From: Anaerolineales bacterium UBA3940
Lineage (GTDB): Bacteria > Chloroflexota > Anaerolineae > Aggregatilineales > UBA3940
Direction: 5' to 3'
Assembly: GCA_002385675.1 (NCBI GenBank)
Contig: DGDY01000328.1
Location: 2,854 to 10,083 of the forward strand
Length of the DNA stretch: 7,230 bases
Part shown: positions 5,751-7,230 of the stretch, piece by piece
Layout: each line of letters begins with the position of its first letter
Position numbering within the stretch: the first letter of the stretch is position 1
Position numbers and translations under genes: made by a program
The notes under the pieces: generated by a model
Seen by the model: only the letters and a program-made list of their open reading frames with translations
The model's database searches: none
What the model was told of the DNA's origin: nothing

Positions 5751-7045
5751 CAGCCCTCCACCCGTACGAGGTGATGCGTCTTTTTGCCCTTGCGCAGCAC
5801 GATCACCTCGCCGTCGATGGCGTCGTCCAGAGTGACAGCCCGGTACGGGTCGTCCACGCGCTCGTTGTTGAGGTAGATGCCGCCGCTCTTAATCAGGTTG
5901 CGGATCTGCCCCTTTGAGCGGTCAAGCCCGGCCTCCGCCGCGAGGTCCACGATGCTCATGCCCTCACCCGCGAGCGCATTACGCGCAACGGTGCTGGAGG
6001 GCACCTCGGCGAAGATGTCAAGCAGGTCGGCGGCGCTCAGCCCTGCCATCTCGCGGTCGCCGAACAGCACTTCAGTGGCGATCTCGGCCTGACGCAGTGC
6101 CTCCTCGCCGTGCACGAGACGCGTCACCTCCTGGGCGAGCGTGCGCTGCGCCCGCCGCAGGTGCGGCTCGGTCCTGACGGCCTCCTCAAGCTCGGCGATC
6201 TCCTCGCGGCCCAGCAGTGTGAAGTACTTGAGGTAGCGGATCACGTCGTCGTCGGGCGTGTTGAGCCAGAACTGGTAGAAGCGGAACGGCGACGTGCGGG
6301 CCGGGTCGAGCCAGACGGTGCCCGCCTCGGTCTTGCCGAACTTCACGCCGGTGCTGGTCGTGATCAGCGGCACGGTGATGCCGTGCGCCTCGCCGCCCTC
6401 CATCCGCCGGATCAGCATGATGCCCGCCGTGATGTTGCCCCACTGGTCGCTGCCGCCAAGCTGGAGGGTGCAGTTGTAGCGCCGGTACTGCTCCAGAAAG
6501 TCGTAGGCCTGCAGCAGCATGTACGTGAACTCGGTGAAGGAGATGCCCTCCTCGCTCTCAAGGCGCTGCTTGACGGACTCCTTCGCCATCATGTAGTTGA
6601 CGGTGAAGAGCTTGCCCACGTCCCGCAGAAAATCGATCAGCTTCAGTTCACGTAGCCAATCGGCATTGTTGAGCAGCAGGGCCGGGTTATCGACTCCCTC
6701 GAACTTGAGGAAGTGGGCCAACTGGGCCTTGATGGCCTCGACGTTGTGTTTCAGCACTTCCTCGTCGAGCAGCACACGCTCTTTCGACTTGCCGCTGGGG
6801 TCGCCGATCATGCCGGTGCCGCCGCCTGCCAGCGCAATCGGGCGGTGGCCGTGCCGCTGCAGGTGGGTCAGCACCATGATCGGCAGCAGGTGCCCGACGT
6901 GCAGGCTGTCCGCCGTCGGGTCAAAGCCGATGTACGCCGTGACCGGGCCGCGCTGCAGGGCCTCCTCGGCGCCCTCGGTCATGTCGTAGATCAGCCCGCG
7001 CCAGCGTAGTTCCTCAATAAAGCTCTCGGCGATGGTTTCTGCCAT
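5750..7045 (-). CDS. tyrS: Tyrosyl-tRNA synthetase
   Basis: This class I aminoacyl-tRNA synthetase activates tyrosine with ATP and charges tRNA-Tyr. The 431 residues match the bacterial TyrS type. The catalytic domain shows YIGFDPTADSLHVGHLLP (38-55) with the HIGH-equivalent HVGH at 49-52, the tyrosine/ATP-site motif GGSDQWGNI (197-205), and KFGKT (235-239) as the KMSKS-equivalent loop. A C-terminal S4 RNA-binding domain covers about 355-431 (GLDRSKGQIRNLIKSGGIYL). The ATG at 7045 has AGGAG six bases upstream. The gene is first in the visible operon and shares one base with aroC. Joining a tyrosine consumer to chorismate synthesis suggests co-regulation with aromatic supply. The leader at 7046-7230 lies upstream. 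Confidence 0.97.
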   Translation of the reverse strand: MAETIAESFIEELRWRGLIYDMTEGAEEALQRGPVTAYIGFDPTADSLHVGHLLPIMVLTHLQRHGHRPIALAGGGTGMIGDPSGKSKERVLLDEEVLKHNVEAIKAQLAHFLKFEGVDNPALLLNNADWLRELKLIDFLRDVGKLFTVNYMMAKESVKQRLESEEGISFTEFTYMLLQAYDFLEQYRRYNCTLQLGGSDQWGNITAGIMLIRRMEGGEAHGITVPLITTSTGVKFGKTEAGTVWLDPARTSPFRFYQFWLNTPDDDVIRYLKYFTLLGREEIAELEEAVRTEPHLRRAQRTLAQEVTRLVHGEEALRQAEIATEVLFGDREMAGLSAADLLDIFAEVPSSTVARNALAGEGMSIVDLAAEAGLDRSKGQIRNLIKSGGIYLNNERVDDPYRAVTLDDAIDGEVIVLRKGKKTHHLVRVEG

Positions 7046-7230
7046 CCTTTGCTCCTAAATTGTGCTTACGTGTTACTCATTTTACCCGGTGCCACCGCGA
7101 CGCGGGCGGCTGCTACGGGCAGGTGGTGATGAACCTAACAAATGACGTTGGCAACCGAGGGTGCCCTGCTCCGCCAGAGGAACGCGAGGGTGTCGACTTC
7201 CCCGGTGTGTAGGGGCGGGGCTCAGACCCG
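7046..7230 (-). promoter_or_regulatory. Leader and upstream region of tyrS
   Basis: No gene is credible in these 185 bases up to the window edge. Besides the ribosome-binding site (7051-7056, AGGAGC on the minus strand), there is a -10-like TAAAAT at 7079-7084 with no matching -35 box. There is also a 14-base stretch at 7085-7098 that reads GCGGTGGCACCGGG on the minus strand and resembles the T-box core, and a direct repeat CGAGGGTG at 7156-7163 and 7185-7192. The promoter is probably here or beyond the edge, but I cannot fix it. Confidence 0.3.
7210..7230. repeat. Partial GC-rich hairpin element cut by the window edge
   Basis: The last bases read TAGGGGCGGGG, a short loop CTCAGA, then CCCG, with CGGG (7216-7219) able to pair with CCCG (7227-7230). 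The pattern suggests that a longer complementary arm (CCCGCCCC) continues outside. It could be an intergenic repeat or the terminator stem of an upstream gene. Confidence 0.25.

Noticed and set aside
4539..5774. Long plus-strand open frame opposite aroC (411 codons)
   Set aside because: It is the antisense of chorismate synthase; its translation is Arg/Ala/His-rich with no recognisable domain, as expected from GC-rich third positions.
7142..7230. Plus-strand open frame from the ATG at 7142 to the window edge
   Set aside because: Only 29 codons, no good ribosome-binding site, and it runs into the repeat-like hairpin at the edge.

Overview
This is a GC-rich bacterial window that is almost entirely coding on the minus strand. 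It carries the middle and late part of the shikimate pathway behind a tyrosyl-tRNA synthetase gene. The gene set (TyrRS with an S4 domain, type II dehydroquinase, bifunctional-length chorismate synthase, a MazG-like pyrophosphohydrolase, ArsR regulator paired with a tandem SRPBCC protein) and the base composition suggest a free-living environmental bacterium. My best guess is Chloroflexota (Anaerolineae-like), but this is an inference from gene style, since no rRNA or other phylogenetic marker is present.

Layout from right to left, in the direction of transcription: a 185-base leader (7046-7230), tyrS (5750-7045), aroC (4563-5750), a composite intergenic repeat (4476-4561), a MazG-like gene (4095-4430), a second copy of that repeat in inverted orientation (3996-4090), aroK (3482-3982), aroB (2439-3503) and aroQ (2011-2442). 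tyrS/aroC share one base (TGATG), aroK/aroB overlap by 22 bases and aroB/aroQ overlap by 4 (ATGA), so these are very likely co-transcribed and translationally coupled. AroB, AroQ, AroK and AroC catalyse steps 2, 3, 5 and 7 of the route to chorismate, and TyrRS consumes tyrosine, a product of that route. DAHP synthase, shikimate dehydrogenase and EPSP synthase are not in the window.

After a 299-base intergenic region (1712-2010) comes a second, independent minus-strand unit: an ArsR-type repressor gene (1361-1711) overlapping a tandem AHSA1/SRPBCC-domain gene (418-1371). It has a consensus sigma-70 promoter (TTGACA, 18 bp, TATAAT) and two perfect palindromes between the -10 box and the start codon, a layout expected for autoregulation. 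It ends at a strong bidirectional terminator (361-395). A short plus-strand reading frame (about 74-351) converges on the same terminator. It looks frameshifted and may be a decaying gene.

Most of the window is ordinary housekeeping. The most unusual structure is the pair of mirrored, 9-bp-periodic palindromic repeats that exactly fill the two gaps around the MazG-like gene, as if that gene were a cassette set into the aro operon. I found no convincing sign of a new multi-gene system.
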